Positions 51,287 to 63,646 of a DNA stretch of 64,000 bases are shown one piece after another. Below the pieces are notes generated by a model. That model saw only the letters and a program-made list of their open reading frames with translations, was not told the origin of the DNA and ran no database searches. The stretch spans positions 1,178,001 to 1,242,000 of the forward strand of contig NZ_JAJOLP010000001.1 in NCBI RefSeq assembly GCF_021129215.1, in the 5' to 3' direction. The DNA is from Agromyces sp. S2-1-8 (GTDB lineage Bacteria > Actinomycetota > Actinomycetes > Actinomycetales > Microbacteriaceae). Each line of letters opens with the position of its first letter. Positions within the stretch are counted from its first letter, which is position 1. Made by a program: the position numbers and the translations under genes.

Positions 51287-53419
51287 CTACCCTCGCACAG
51301 CCAGCGCGAAAGGCAGCACCTCGGTCGCCCCGGCTGCGCGGAGTTCGCGTGCGGCGACCGTCAGGGTCCATCGGCTGTCGACCTGGTCGTCGACGAGCAG
51401 CACCGGCCCAGCCGGCACACCGAGCCCGCCGGCGCTGAAGCGCTGCCACACGCCCGCGAGCCGGAACGCGCTGTTGCCGCCCGGCTGGCCGGTCGGACCG
51501 CCGTCGACGAGTTCGAGCGCACCGAGGTAGGGCAGCCGCCCCACCTCGGCGAGGCCGCGCGCGAGTGAATCGACCAGCTGCGGCTTCGAGCGCGACGGCA
51601 TCGCGACCACGGCCACCGGGCGCTCGGCCCAACCCCACTCGGCGAGCACCCGCACGCAGCCGTCGAGCACGCGGGGCGGCACCGGTGCATCGGGGGCGCC
51701 GGCCGCGAACAGCTCGCGCAGCGTGCCGCCCCAGCCGAGGTCGGTGAGCCGGGCCAGCGCCCGCCCCTCGGCGGCTCGCGCCTCGGGCGCGATGCGGCCC
51801 TTCACCGGTACGCCCAGGCGGTCGGCGCCGGTGGGCCACTGCGCACGCGGCTCGATCGGAACGCCCACCCGGTCGAGCGCTCCCCGGGCGGCGGCGGATG
51901 CCTCGCCGCCGACGCTCGTCGGGTACCAGGCGCCCGCGCAGTTGTCGCACCGGCCGCACGGGGTCGCCGTGTCGTCGTCGAGCGAGCGCTGCAGGAACTC
52001 CATGCGGCAGCCGTCGGTCGTCTCGTACTCGAGCATGTGCTGCTGCTCGGCGAGGCGCTCTGCGGCGATGCGGCGGTATCGGTCGGCGTCGTAGACCCAT
52101 GGCGCACCGGTCGCGACCCAGCCGCCCTGCACCCGGCGCACCGCCCCGTCGACGTCGAGCACCTTGAGCAGGAGCTCGAGCGGGGTCCGCCGGATGTCGA
52201 CCATGGCCTCGAGCGACGGCGTCGAGGTCGGGGCGTCGGAGGAGAGGGCCGAGATCACGCGGCTCGCGCGCTCTTCATCGGGCATCGACGCGGTGGCGAA
52301 GTAGTGCCAGATGTCGGGATCTTCGGTGCCGGGCATGAGCAGCACGTCGGCCGACTCGGTCGCCCGCCCCGCGCGGCCGACCTGCTGGTAGTAGGCGACG
52401 GGTGACGATGGAGCGCCGAGGTGCAGCACGAAACCGAGGTCGGGCTTGTCGAAGCCCATGCCGAGCGCGCTCGTCGCGATGAGCGCCTTGACCTCGTTGC
52501 GCTTCAGCATCGTCTCGGACTCGGCGCGTTCGTCGGGGTCGGTCTGGCCCGTGTAGGCGCGCACGGCGTGGCCGTGCTCGCGCAGCAGGCGTGCGGTGTC
52601 GTTCGCCGCGGCGACCGTGAGGGTGTAGATGATGCCGGAGCCCGGCAGGTCGTCGAGGTGGTTCAGCAGCCACGCCAGCCGGCTCGGCGAATCGGGCAGC
52701 CGCAGCACGCCGAGCCGCAGTGAGGCGCGGGCGAGCGGACCGCGGATGGTGAGCACGCCGGCCGCGGCATCCGCATCAGGGCCGGAGGCGGGCGCCGGAC
52801 CGCCCGTCGTCGCCCCCAGCTGTTCGGCCACGTCGGCGACGACGCGGCTGTTCGCGGTCGCCGTGGTCGCGAGCACGGGCACGTCGGCCGGCATCCGGGC
52901 GATGAGCTCGCGGAGCCGGCGGTAGTCGGGACGGAAGTCGTGCCCCCAGTCGCTGATGCAGTGCGCTTCGTCGACGACGAGCAGGCCGATGCGCTCGACG
53001 AGCGCCGGCAGCTGCGTCTCGCGGAACGCCGGGTTGTTGAGGCGCTCGGGGGAGACGAGCAGCACGTCGACCTCGTCGGCCGCGAGCTGCTGCTCGACGT
53101 CGCGCCACTCGTGCGCGTTCGTCGAGTTGATGGCCACTGCGCGCACGCCTGCTCGCTCGGCGGCGGCGATCTGGTCGCGCATGAGCGCGATGAGCGGGGA
53201 GACGAGCAGGGTGGGGCCGGCGCCGGCGCGCCGCTGCAGGAGCGTCGCGACGAAGTAGACCGCCGACTTGCCCCAGCCGGTGCGCTGCACCACGAGGGCG
53301 CGACGCCGCCCCTCGACGAGCGCCTGGATCGCCTCGAACTGGCCGTCGTGGAAGACGGCGTCGTCGCGGCCGACGAGCTCGCGCAGGGCTTCGAGGGCGG
53401 ACGGACGCAGGTCGCTCAT
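51287..53419 (-). CDS. RecQ-family DNA helicase with C-terminal phosphoribosyltransferase-like domain
   Basis: A 710-residue protein. Helicase motifs are QRTGWGKSAVYF (motif I, Lys51), SPLIALMRDQ, VVDEAHCISDWGHDFRPDY, ATTATA, ATSALGMGFDKPDLGFVLH and QQVGRAGR. Cysteines in CRMEF and CGRCDNC form the zinc site. The last 60 residues (GPVLLVDDQVDSRWTLTVAARELRAAGA) match the PRPP-binding loop of phosphoribosyltransferases. The RecQ-PRTase fusion is known in actinobacteria, but its purpose is unclear. The motif I TGWGKS form is typical of this subgroup. Confidence 0.88.
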   Translation of the reverse strand: MSDLRPSALEALRELVGRDDAVFHDGQFEAIQALVEGRRRALVVQRTGWGKSAVYFVATLLQRRAGAGPTLLVSPLIALMRDQIAAAERAGVRAVAINSTNAHEWRDVEQQLAADEVDVLLVSPERLNNPAFRETQLPALVERIGLLVVDEAHCISDWGHDFRPDYRRLRELIARMPADVPVLATTATANSRVVADVAEQLGATTGGPAPASGPDADAAAGVLTIRGPLARASLRLGVLRLPDSPSRLAWLLNHLDDLPGSGIIYTLTVAAANDTARLLREHGHAVRAYTGQTDPDERAESETMLKRNEVKALIATSALGMGFDKPDLGFVLHLGAPSSPVAYYQQVGRAGRATESADVLLMPGTEDPDIWHYFATASMPDEERASRVISALSSDAPTSTPSLEAMVDIRRTPLELLLKVLDVDGAVRRVQGGWVATGAPWVYDADRYRRIAAERLAEQQHMLEYETTDGCRMEFLQRSLDDDTATPCGRCDNCAGAWYPTSVGGEASAAARGALDRVGVPIEPRAQWPTGADRLGVPVKGRIAPEARAAEGRALARLTDLGWGGTLRELFAAGAPDAPVPPRVLDGCVRVLAEWGWAERPVAVVAMPSRSKPQLVDSLARGLAEVGRLPYLGALELVDGGPTGQPGGNSAFRLAGVWQRFSAGGLGVPAGPVLLVDDQVDSRWTLTVAARELRAAGATEVLPFALAVRG

Positions 53420-53490
53420 GCCCTCAAGCCTGCCCGATGCCGCTGACAGCCTTCCGCACGGGCGGCCGGATGCGATACGCTCTGGATTCC

Positions 53491-53513
53491 CTACCGAACA
53501 ATCGGTCAGGAAA
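53491..53513. promoter_or_regulatory. PaaR-type operator upstream of the MHS transporter
   Basis: TACCGAACAATCGGTCAGGA from 53492. The core CCGAACAATCGG matches sites at 55022 and 63557. It lies 10 bases downstream of a TACGCT -10 (53476-53481), a repressor position, in the 169-base gap before the transporter. Confidence 0.7.
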
Positions 53514-53588
53514 TAGGTCTCCGGCGCGACGCGTCCCGGTCGCGCCGGCCGGCCTGTCCCCGCCCGCCCCCTGAACAACGGAGTTCGC

Positions 53589-54905
53589 ATGACCGCTGTC
53601 ACCGACCGCCCCCGGGCCGGAAGCACCACGGCCGAAGAACGCAAGGTCCTCGCCGGCACCCTCGTCGGCACCTCGATCGAGTGGTACGACTTCTTCATCT
53701 ACGCGCAGGCCGCCGGCCTCGTGCTCGCGCCGCTCTTCCTCGCCCCCGTCGCCGAGTCGAACCCGGGCCTCGCCCAGGTGCTCTCGTTCGCGACGATCGG
53801 CATCTCGTTCCTGTTCCGGCCGCTCGGCGCCGTCGTCGCCGGTCGCCTCGGCGACAAGCTCGGCCGCAAGAAGATGCTCGTCTTCACGCTCGTCATGATG
53901 GGCCTGTCGACCGCGCTCATCGGCGTGCTGCCGACCTACGCCGCGATCGGCATCGCGGCGCCCGTCCTGCTCATCCTGCTGCGCATCCTGCAGGGCTTCT
54001 CGGCGGGCGGCGAGTGGGGCGGCGCCGCACTCATGGCCGTCGAGCACGCGCCGAACGGCAAGCGCGGGTTCTTCGGCGCCTTCCCGCAGATCGGCGTGCC
54101 GATCGGCATGATCCTCGCGACCTTCACGCTGTGGGTGCTCACGAGCTCGATGTCGCCCGAGGCGTTCATGGCGTGGGGATGGCGCATCCCGTTCCTGCTC
54201 TCGATCGTGCTGATCATCGTCGGCTACGTCATCCGCAAGGCCGTCGAGGAGAGCCCGGTGTTCGAGGAGCTGCTGCGCCGCCGCAAGGAGGCCTCGGCCC
54301 CGCTCGGCCAGCTGTTCCGCAAGAACACGAAGCAGGTCGTGCTCACGGCGGTCATCTTCATCGCGAACAATGCGGCCGGCTACCTGCTGATCGCGTACTT
54401 CGCGACCTACGCGGTCACGGCGCTCGGCATGGACCGCCCGACGGTGCTGCTCGCGACGACCCTCGCCTCGTTCGGCTGGCTGATCTTCACGCTCTGGGGC
54501 GGCCGGGTCTCCGACCGGCTGGGTCGCGTGCGCACGTTCCAGATCGGCTACGTCTTCCTCGCGCTCTGGGCCGTGCCGATGTGGTTCCTCATCGACACGG
54601 GCGAGATCCTCTGGTACTTCGTCGCGCTGTTCGTGATGACGTTCGGGCTGGGCCTCTCGTACGGGCCGCAGGCGGCGCTCTACGCCGAGATGTTCCCGGC
54701 GAACGTGCGGTACTCGGGCGTCTCGATCGGGTACGCGCTCGGCGCGATCCTCGGCGGCGCGTTCGCCCCGATGATCGCCGAGGCGCTCATGAACCAGTTC
54801 CACGCCTCGTGGACGATCGGCGTCTACATCGCGATCGCCGCCGTCATCTCGCTCGTGGGCGTCTCGCTCGTGAAGGAGACGAAGGACGTCGACCTGCTCG
54901 ACTGA
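53589..54905 (+). CDS. MFS transporter, metabolite:H+ symporter (MHS) family
   Basis: A 438-residue transporter with 12 membrane segments. GTSIEWYDFFIYAQAA, GRLGDKLGRKKML (the A-like motif) and RILQGFSAGGEWGGAALMAVEHAP are hallmarks of the MHS group (KgtP, ProP, ShiA). The substrate is not readable from sequence. An operator shared with the phenylacetate genes lies upstream, so uptake of phenylacetate or a related aromatic acid is likely. The gene is monocistronic and ends at a strong terminator. Confidence 0.9.
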   Translation: MTAVTDRPRAGSTTAEERKVLAGTLVGTSIEWYDFFIYAQAAGLVLAPLFLAPVAESNPGLAQVLSFATIGISFLFRPLGAVVAGRLGDKLGRKKMLVFTLVMMGLSTALIGVLPTYAAIGIAAPVLLILLRILQGFSAGGEWGGAALMAVEHAPNGKRGFFGAFPQIGVPIGMILATFTLWVLTSSMSPEAFMAWGWRIPFLLSIVLIIVGYVIRKAVEESPVFEELLRRRKEASAPLGQLFRKNTKQVVLTAVIFIANNAAGYLLIAYFATYAVTALGMDRPTVLLATTLASFGWLIFTLWGGRVSDRLGRVRTFQIGYVFLALWAVPMWFLIDTGEILWYFVALFVMTFGLGLSYGPQAALYAEMFPANVRYSGVSIGYALGAILGGAFAPMIAEALMNQFHASWTIGVYIAIAAVISLVGVSLVKETKDVDLLD

Positions 54906-54919
54906 ACCGTCGATGAGCG

Positions 54920-54956
54920 CGGATGCCTCGGGGTGATCGCCGCCCCGAGGCATCCG
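54920..54956 (+). terminator. Terminator of the transporter gene
   Basis: A perfect 14-bp stem (54920-54933 with 54943-54956) and a 9-base loop. Each arm contains the dispersed motif, GGATGCCTC on the left and GAGGCATCC on the right. Confidence 0.8.
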
Positions 54957-55021
54957 TCGTCTTCGAGGCTCGCCGGAGCGGTCGCGAGGTCGCGGCGGAT
55001 GCCGCGACGTGACATAATTAC

Positions 55022-55046
55022 TTCCCGAACGCTCGGTCAGGAATTC
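55022..55046. promoter_or_regulatory. PaaR-type operator upstream of the thiolase operon
   Basis: TTCCCGAACGCTCGGTCAGG from 55022, followed by AATTC. It begins 3 bases after a CATAAT -10 (55013-55018), so a bound repressor would block initiation. Confidence 0.72.
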
Positions 55047-55103
55047 GACCGGGCGATACCGTGCTCACGGTGCCCCGTCGGACAACGTAGTCAGGAGAGC
55101 CGC

Positions 55104-56296
<1,193 letters not shown>

Positions 56297-56297
<1 letters not shown>

Positions 56298-57055
56298 TGG
56301 GCGACTCGACGAACGGCGTCGCCGAGGGGCCGCTCCGCGTCGAGCGGTCGGCCGATCGCGTCGTCGCCACGCTCGACCGGCCCGAGAAGCGCAACGCGAT
56401 CGACCAGGCCACGATCGACGCCCTGCACGCGCTGTGCGCCGAGCTCGAGGCCGAGCCGCGCATCCTCGTCATCACCGGTGCCGGCGGCGTCTTCGCCTCG
56501 GGCGCCGACATCGCCCAGCTCCGCGATCGTCGCGCGCACGACGCCCGCCGCGGCATCAACGCGAACGCCTTCATCCGCATCGCCGACCTGCCGATGCCGG
56601 TCATCGCCGCCCTCGACGGGTACGCCCTCGGCGGCGGCGCCGAGCTCGCGTACGCCGCCGACATCCGCATCGCGACCCCGTCGCTCAAGATCGGCAATCC
56701 CGAGACCGGGCTCGGCATCATCGCCGCGGCCGGCGCCAGCTGGCGCCTCAAGGAGATCGTCGGCGACGCCCGCGCCGCCGAGCTGCTGCTGACGGGGCGC
56801 ACGATCGACGCGGCCGAGGCGCTCTCGATCGGGCTCGTCTCGTCGGTGCACCCGGCCGGCGACCTGCTCGCGGCCGCGCACGAGGTCGCCGACCGCATCG
56901 CCCGCAACGACCGGGCCGCGACGATGGCGACGAAGCGCGTCTTCCGCGCTCCGCGCTCGGCGCACCCCGCGGTCGACCTCGACGAGCAGGCCGTGCTCTT
57001 CGAGAGCCCCGAGAAGATGCGGCGCATGACCGAGTTCCTGGAGAGGAAGCAGTGA
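56297..57055 (+). CDS. paaF: Enoyl-CoA hydratase/isomerase of phenylacetate degradation
   Basis: A 252-residue crotonase. LDRPEKRNAID, the oxyanion-hole segments GVFASGADIAQL and ALGGGAELAYAADIRIA, and PETGLGIIAAAGASWRL are seen. The last segment has AAAGAS where many hydratases have PGAGGT. It may be the 2,3-dehydroadipyl-CoA hydratase (PaaF); PaaG isomerase is the alternative. It is coupled at both ends (TGATG upstream, GTGA downstream). Confidence 0.82.
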
Positions 57056-57957
57056 ACGACGAGTCCCGCGGTCCCGAGACGACTCCCTCGTCGAGCACCG
57101 CCTCTGGTGCCCCCGGCCGTGTCGGCGTGCTCGGCGGCGGTCGCATGGGCGCCGGCATCGCCCACGCCTTCCTGCTCGCGGGCTCGCGGGTCACCGTCGT
57201 CGAGCGCGACGCCGATGCCGCGACGGCCGCCGCGACCCGTGTGCTCGAGTCGGTCGACGCCTCGATCGCGCGCGGCACCGCCGACGAGGATGTCGCAGCG
57301 TACGCCGCCCGTTTCGCGACGAGCACCGCCGTCGACGCCTTCGCCGGTTGCGATCTCGTCGTCGAGGCGGTGCCGGAGGACCTCGAGCTCAAGATCGACG
57401 CCCTCACCCGGGTCGAGGCGGTGCTCGCACCGGGCGCCGCCCTCGCGTCGAACACGTCGTCGATCTCGATCGACCAGCTCGCCGCTCTGCTCGAGCGCCC
57501 GCACCGGTTCGTCGGCCTGCACTTCTTCAACCCCGTGCCGGCCTCGACCCTCGTCGAGATCGTGCGCGGCGAGGCATCCGACCCCTCGCTCGTCGACGAC
57601 GCGCGCGACTGGGTGCGTGCCATCGGAAAGACGCCGATCGTCGTCGCCGACGCCCCGGGGTTCGCCTCGTCGCGCCTGGGCGTCGCGCTCGGGCTCGAGG
57701 CGATCCGCATGCTCGAGGCGGGGGTCGCGAGCGCCGAGGACATCGACGCCGCGATGACGCTCGGCTACAAGCACCCGGTCGGGCCGTTGCGGCTCACCGA
57801 CCTCGTCGGACTCGACGTGCGGCTCGGCATCGCCGAGTACCTCGCCGAGACGCTCGGCGACCGATTCGAACCGCCCGCCCTGCTGCGCCGCCTGGTCGCC
57901 GAGGGCAAGCTCGGCCGCAAGGCCGGCGAGGGCTTCTACCGATGGGATGCCTCGTGA
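57052..57957 (+). CDS. paaH: 3-hydroxyacyl-CoA dehydrogenase of phenylacetate degradation
   Basis: A 301-residue enzyme. The NAD site GVLGGGRMGAGIAHAFLLAG lies near residues 24-43. SNTSSISI, the catalytic His in GLHFFNPVP and the Glu region of RPHRFVG/EIV are present. GPLRLTDLVGLDV and KLGRKAGEGFYRW end the fold. It probably oxidises 3-hydroxyadipyl-CoA (PaaH; called PaaC in some organisms). It starts at the GTG overlapping the hydratase stop codon. A Ser/Thr-rich N-terminal tail of about 22 residues is extra. Confidence 0.88.
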   Translation: MNDESRGPETTPSSSTASGAPGRVGVLGGGRMGAGIAHAFLLAGSRVTVVERDADAATAAATRVLESVDASIARGTADEDVAAYAARFATSTAVDAFAGCDLVVEAVPEDLELKIDALTRVEAVLAPGAALASNTSSISIDQLAALLERPHRFVGLHFFNPVPASTLVEIVRGEASDPSLVDDARDWVRAIGKTPIVVADAPGFASSRLGVALGLEAIRMLEAGVASAEDIDAAMTLGYKHPVGPLRLTDLVGLDVRLGIAEYLAETLGDRFEPPALLRRLVAEGKLGRKAGEGFYRWDAS

Positions 57958-58009
57958 GCGGTCTCGACACGCTCCATCGTCGCTCCCCGACCCCCGAGAG
58001 GATTCACTG

Positions 58010-60106
<2,097 letters not shown>

Positions 60107-60209
60107 GTCGCGCGACCGGTTCGAACCTTCGAACGATGCGGCGGACGGCGCGCCTGCGCCAGACTGGGCGCGAACGCGCCGACCGGGCGCGACCGAAGGA
60201 GCGACATCC

Positions 60210-60659
60210 ATGAACCGTCTCTTCACCGCCGCCGTCGTCTACGTCGTGCTCGGGCTCGGATCGGGCCTGTACTACCGCGAGTTCACGAAGGCGAACGACT
60301 TCCTCGAGGGCGCCCCGACGCAGCTCTCCGTCGTGCACACGCACCTGCTCGCCCTCGGGCTGCTCGTGATGCTCATCGTGCTCGCGCTCGAGAAGTCGTT
60401 CACCCTCAGCGCGAGCCCGCTGTTCGGCTGGTTCTTCTGGGTCTACAACGCGGGCGTGCTGCTGACGAGCGCGATGATGGTCTGGCACGGTTCGCTCACC
60501 GTGCTCGGCGAGGAGTCGAACGCCGCGATCGCCGGCGTCGCGGGCCTCGGGCACATCATCGTCACCGCGGGACTCATCCTGCTGATGATGGCGCTGCGCA
60601 AGGGCATCACGGCCGCGAAGAAGGCCGAGACCGAGGCATCCGCCCCCGTCACGGGCTGA
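60210..60659 (+). CDS. DUF2871 membrane protein
   Basis: A 149-residue protein with four membrane segments, starting MNRLFTAAVVYVVLGLGSGLYYREF. TQLSVVHTHLLALGLLVM contains two conserved His, and a third lies in GLGHIIVT, which could bind heme or metal. The family has no known function. GAAGGAG precedes the ATG by about 8 bases. It is followed by a strong terminator. Confidence 0.82.
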   Translation: MNRLFTAAVVYVVLGLGSGLYYREFTKANDFLEGAPTQLSVVHTHLLALGLLVMLIVLALEKSFTLSASPLFGWFFWVYNAGVLLTSAMMVWHGSLTVLGEESNAAIAGVAGLGHIIVTAGLILLMMALRKGITAAKKAETEASAPVTG

Positions 60660-60664
60660 CGGCG

Positions 60665-60698
60665 GGCGAGGGCGGGCACCTCAGTGCCCGCCCTCGCC
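60665..60698 (+). terminator. Terminator after the DUF2871 gene
   Basis: A perfect 14-bp stem (60665-60678 with 60685-60698), loop CCTCAG, five bases past the stop codon. Confidence 0.85.
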
Positions 60699-60774
60699 GA
60701 AGTTAGGGCGATGTCCTGATGTCGCGCCCCCACCTCAGGGCGGAGGCTGGGTGTCGATCGAAGGAGTCGACACC

Positions 60775-60978
60775 ATGTACATCTCGGAGACCGCATTCCC
60801 GCACCTCGCCGCCGAAGCCGACGCGCGCCTCGCTCGCGAGCTCGAGCGGCGTCGCGTGATCGCCGAGCGCCTCGCCGAAACGGGCGAGCACTCCCGCCGC
60901 CTCGGGCGGGGCACCCGGCGGGCGTGGTTCCAGCGTTCGGCCGTGCCCGCGCACTCGCCGCTCGCCGCGACGGCGTGA
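60775..60978 (+). CDS. Small hypothetical protein, 67 residues
   Basis: MYISETAFPHLAAEADARLA followed by an Arg/Glu-rich helix (RELERRRVIAERLAE) and a basic C-terminus. AAGGAG lies 9 bases before the ATG, the gene follows a terminator, and it has its own promoter-like region, so it is probably real. The upstream region shares CTCAGGGCGGAG with the M23 leader and AGGGCGAT with the kinase leader at 39.7 kb. The function is unknown. Confidence 0.6.
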   Translation: MYISETAFPHLAAEADARLARELERRRVIAERLAETGEHSRRLGRGTRRAWFQRSAVPAHSPLAATA

Positions 60979-61016
60979 GCCGGTCGGCGGCGATCACCGC
61001 CGATGGATGCCTCGGG

Positions 61017-61655
61017 TCAGCCCAGCAGCTCTTCGACCCGGTTCTCGGTCGGCATGCGCAGGCCGTCGAGCGCGATCGCGATGACGTCGTCGGCCAGGCG
61101 GTCGGCGTTCTCGCGGCCGCCCGGGCGGTACCACTCGACGATCGAGTTGATCATGCCGAACGCGAGGCGCGAGACGACGCTCGCGTCGATGTCGCTGCGC
61201 AGGGTGCCCTCGGCCTGGGCCTCGGCGACGATCGCGGTCACGCGCTTGTCGAAGTCGCGCCGTCGGGCGAGGGCTCGGCGCTCGACGTCGGTGTTGCCGC
61301 GCACGCGCAGGAGCAGCGTGACCGACGGCAATTCGTCGACGAGCACGTGCACGGCACCGCGCAGCACCCGGTCGAGCCGGTCGGCCGCGCGGCCGCCCGC
61401 CGCGTCGTTCTCGTCGACGACGCCCTCGAGCCCGCCGAGCGCGGCCTCGAGCGCCTGGTCGAGGATCTCGTCCTTCGAGGCGAAGTGGTGGTAGATCGCC
61501 GACTTCGACAGTCCGAGCCGTTCGGCGAGCACGCCCATCGAGGTCGCGTCGTACCCGAACTCGTTGAACGCCGCCACGGCGACGTCGAGGATGCCCTGCC
61601 GGTCGTAGCCGGGGCGGCCCCGTCGCAGGCTTCCGTTCTCGCTCATCGCCCCCAT
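61017..61655 (-). CDS. paaR: TetR-family regulator of phenylacetate genes
   Basis: A 212-residue TetR protein. HTH residues 17-65 read ILDVAVAAFNEFGYDATSMG...LGLSKSAIYHHFASKDEIL. The C-terminal domain has FGMINSIVEWYRPGG, common in regulators of acyl-CoA pathways. It lies 61 bases downstream of paaK on the same strand, so it is probably the last gene of a paaI-paaK-tetR unit. Three palindromes (53491, 55022, 63557) before the transporter, thiolase operon and paaI/paaA fit its control. The start may be 61655 or 61646. Confidence 0.85.
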   Translation of the reverse strand: MGAMSENGSLRRGRPGYDRQGILDVAVAAFNEFGYDATSMGVLAERLGLSKSAIYHHFASKDEILDQALEAALGGLEGVVDENDAAGGRAADRLDRVLRGAVHVLVDELPSVTLLLRVRGNTDVERRALARRRDFDKRVTAIVAEAQAEGTLRSDIDASVVSRLAFGMINSIVEWYRPGGRENADRLADDVIAIALDGLRMPTENRVEELLG

Positions 61656-61716
61656 CCTCGCACCTCGGGTTCCGAGACGCGTGCTCCTTCGCCGCGCGCT
61701 CCCCGACCCGCCGACG

Positions 61717-63066
61717 TCACCCGTTGCGCAGGTCGTAGACCCGCTTGTACTTGCCCTCGCTGCGCGGCAGTGCCCCCGGCTCTTCGAGCTGCACGACCAC
61801 CGTCGAGCCGACGTGCACCTTGATGCGCTGGGCGAGCACGACCGCTGCGGCCTCGCACGTCTCGACCGAGAGGTCGGGATGGCGCTCGATGCGCACCGTG
61901 AGCGCGTCCATGCGCCCCTCCTTCGTCAGCTCGAGGACGAAGTGCGGCGTGAGCTGCTCGATGCCGAGCACGAGCTCCTCGATCTGCGTCGGGAAGAGGT
62001 TGACCCCGCGCAGGATGATCATGTCGTCGTTGCGCCCGGTGATCTTCTCCATGCGGCGCATGCCGGGGCGCGCGGTGCCGGGCAGCAGGCGCGTGAGATC
62101 GCGGGTGCGGTACCGGATGACCGGGAACGCCTCCTTGGTGAGCGAGGTGAACACGAGCTCGCCCATCTCGCCGTCGGCGAGCACCGCGCCCGTGTCGCCG
62201 TCGATGATCTCGGGCAGGAAGTGGTCCTCCCAGAGGTGCGGGCCGTCCTTCGTCTCGAGGCACTCGTTGCCGACGCCCGGGCCCATGACCTCGCTGAGCC
62301 CGTAGATGTCGAGCGCGTCGAGCCCGAGGCGCTGCTCGAGCTCGTGGCGCATCTCGTTCGTCCACGGCTCGGCGCCGAGCACGGCGACCTTGAGCGACGT
62401 CGAGCGCGGGTCGATGCCCTGCTCGGCCATCGCGTCGGCGATCGTCAGCAGGTAGCTCGGCGTGCAGAGGATCGCGTCGGGCTCGAAGTCCATGATCAGC
62501 TGCACCTGCCGAGCGGTCTGCCCGCCCGACATCGGGATGACGGTCGCGCCGAGGGCCTCGATGCCGGCGTGGGCGCCGAGCCCGCCGGTGAACAGGCCGT
62601 AGCCGTAGGCGTTGTGCACCTTCATGCCGGCGCGGATGCCGCTCGCCCGGAGCGACCGGGCGACGAGCGACGCCCAGCGCTCCAGGTCGCCCTTCGTGTA
62701 GCCGACCACCGTCGGCCGGCCGGTCGTGCCGCTCGAGGCGTGGATGCGCGCCACCTCGGACATCGGCACGGCGAACATGCCGAACGGGTAGGTCTCGCGC
62801 AGGTCGGCCTTGGTCGTGAACGGCAGCCTCGCGACGTCGGCGAGCGACCGGATGTCTCGCGGGTGCACTCCCGCCTCGTCGAACTTGCGGGTGTAGAGGG
62901 GCACGTGCTCGTACGCGTGCGCCACGGTCTGCTGCAGCCGTTCGAGCTGCAGCGTCTCGATCTCGGCGCGGCTCAGCCGCTCCTCGGGGTCGAGCTCGTC
63001 GAGCGCCGGCGGCTGCAGGCCCGAGACGGAGACGCTGGTGGTGGGGGCGTTGGTCGTCGTCGACAC
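61717..63066 (-). CDS. paaK: Phenylacetate-CoA ligase
   Basis: A 449-residue acyl-CoA synthetase that activates phenylacetate with CoA and ATP, the first step of the pathway. ASSGTTGRPTVVGYT is the P-loop, DIYGLSEVMGPGVGNEC the adenylate site, and RSEGKYKRVYD carries the catalytic Lys. Length and opening (LPFTTKADLRETYPFGMFA) fit PaaK closely. It starts at GTG, 5 bases after AGGAG. It lies 20 bases downstream of paaI. Confidence 0.95.
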   Translation of the reverse strand: MSTTTNAPTTSVSVSGLQPPALDELDPEERLSRAEIETLQLERLQQTVAHAYEHVPLYTRKFDEAGVHPRDIRSLADVARLPFTTKADLRETYPFGMFAVPMSEVARIHASSGTTGRPTVVGYTKGDLERWASLVARSLRASGIRAGMKVHNAYGYGLFTGGLGAHAGIEALGATVIPMSGGQTARQVQLIMDFEPDAILCTPSYLLTIADAMAEQGIDPRSTSLKVAVLGAEPWTNEMRHELEQRLGLDALDIYGLSEVMGPGVGNECLETKDGPHLWEDHFLPEIIDGDTGAVLADGEMGELVFTSLTKEAFPVIRYRTRDLTRLLPGTARPGMRRMEKITGRNDDMIILRGVNLFPTQIEELVLGIEQLTPHFVLELTKEGRMDALTVRIERHPDLSVETCEAAAVVLAQRIKVHVGSTVVVQLEEPGALPRSEGKYKRVYDLRNG

Positions 63067-63086
63067 GGTGGCTCCTGTGCGGGGGA

Positions 63087-63500
63087 TCAGAAGGTGCGGT
63101 TGGTGGAGATCGAGCGGCCGCGGAACTCGGCGACCGCGTCGCCGTCTTCGTCGACGACCGACACGTCGTAGAGGCCGGTGCGGCCCGAACGGGTTCGTCG
63201 CACGGCGGTGGCGGTGAGAGTTTGGCCGGCATGCGTCGACTTGAGGAACGTGATGTCGGCGCCGGCGGCGACGGTGACCCGGTCGTCCTCGTTGCACGAG
63301 ATCGCGAAGGCGGTGTCGGCGAGGGCGAACACCAGGCCGCCGTGGGTGATGCCGAAGCCGTTCGTCATCTCCTCGCGCACGACCATGCTCACGACGGCGT
63401 GGCCGGGGTCGTCGCGCTCGACGACGAGGCCGAGCCAGGCCGAGGCGCGGTCGCGCTGCATCATCGCGCGGTTGAGGGTGTCGGCGTCGGCATCGGTCAT
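63087..63500 (-). CDS. paaI: PaaI hotdog thioesterase
   Basis: A 137-residue hotdog thioesterase. NGFGITHGGLVFALADTAFAISCN holds the HGG and catalytic Asp typical of PaaI, which removes CoA from dead-end phenylacetyl-CoA products. The C-terminus is GRSISTNRTF. GAGGAG precedes the ATG. It is the first gene of the minus-strand unit and divergent from paaA, with an operator between. Confidence 0.9.
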   Translation of the reverse strand: MTDADADTLNRAMMQRDRASAWLGLVVERDDPGHAVVSMVVREEMTNGFGITHGGLVFALADTAFAISCNEDDRVTVAAGADITFLKSTHAGQTLTATAVRRTRSGRTGLYDVSVVDEDGDAVAEFRGRSISTNRTF

Positions 63501-63556
63501 CTCGCACTCCTCATCGAGTCGGCGGCGCCGTTGCTGCGGCGCCGAGATCGAATATA

Positions 63557-63580
63557 TACTAACTGAACGATCGGTTGGTA
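63557..63580. promoter_or_regulatory. PaaR-type operator between paaI and paaA
   Basis: A 24-base imperfect palindrome with nine of twelve pairs matched; the core is ACTGAACGATCGGTTGGT (63562-63579 region). It overlaps a TATACT -10 (63555-63560) for paaA. The same core is found at 53491 and 55022. Confidence 0.75.
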
Positions 63581-63646
63581 ATATCGGGATGCCCCGGCAC
63601 GCGCCGCGGCCCGATCGGCGCCGACCGCCGCAGAACCCAGGAGTCG

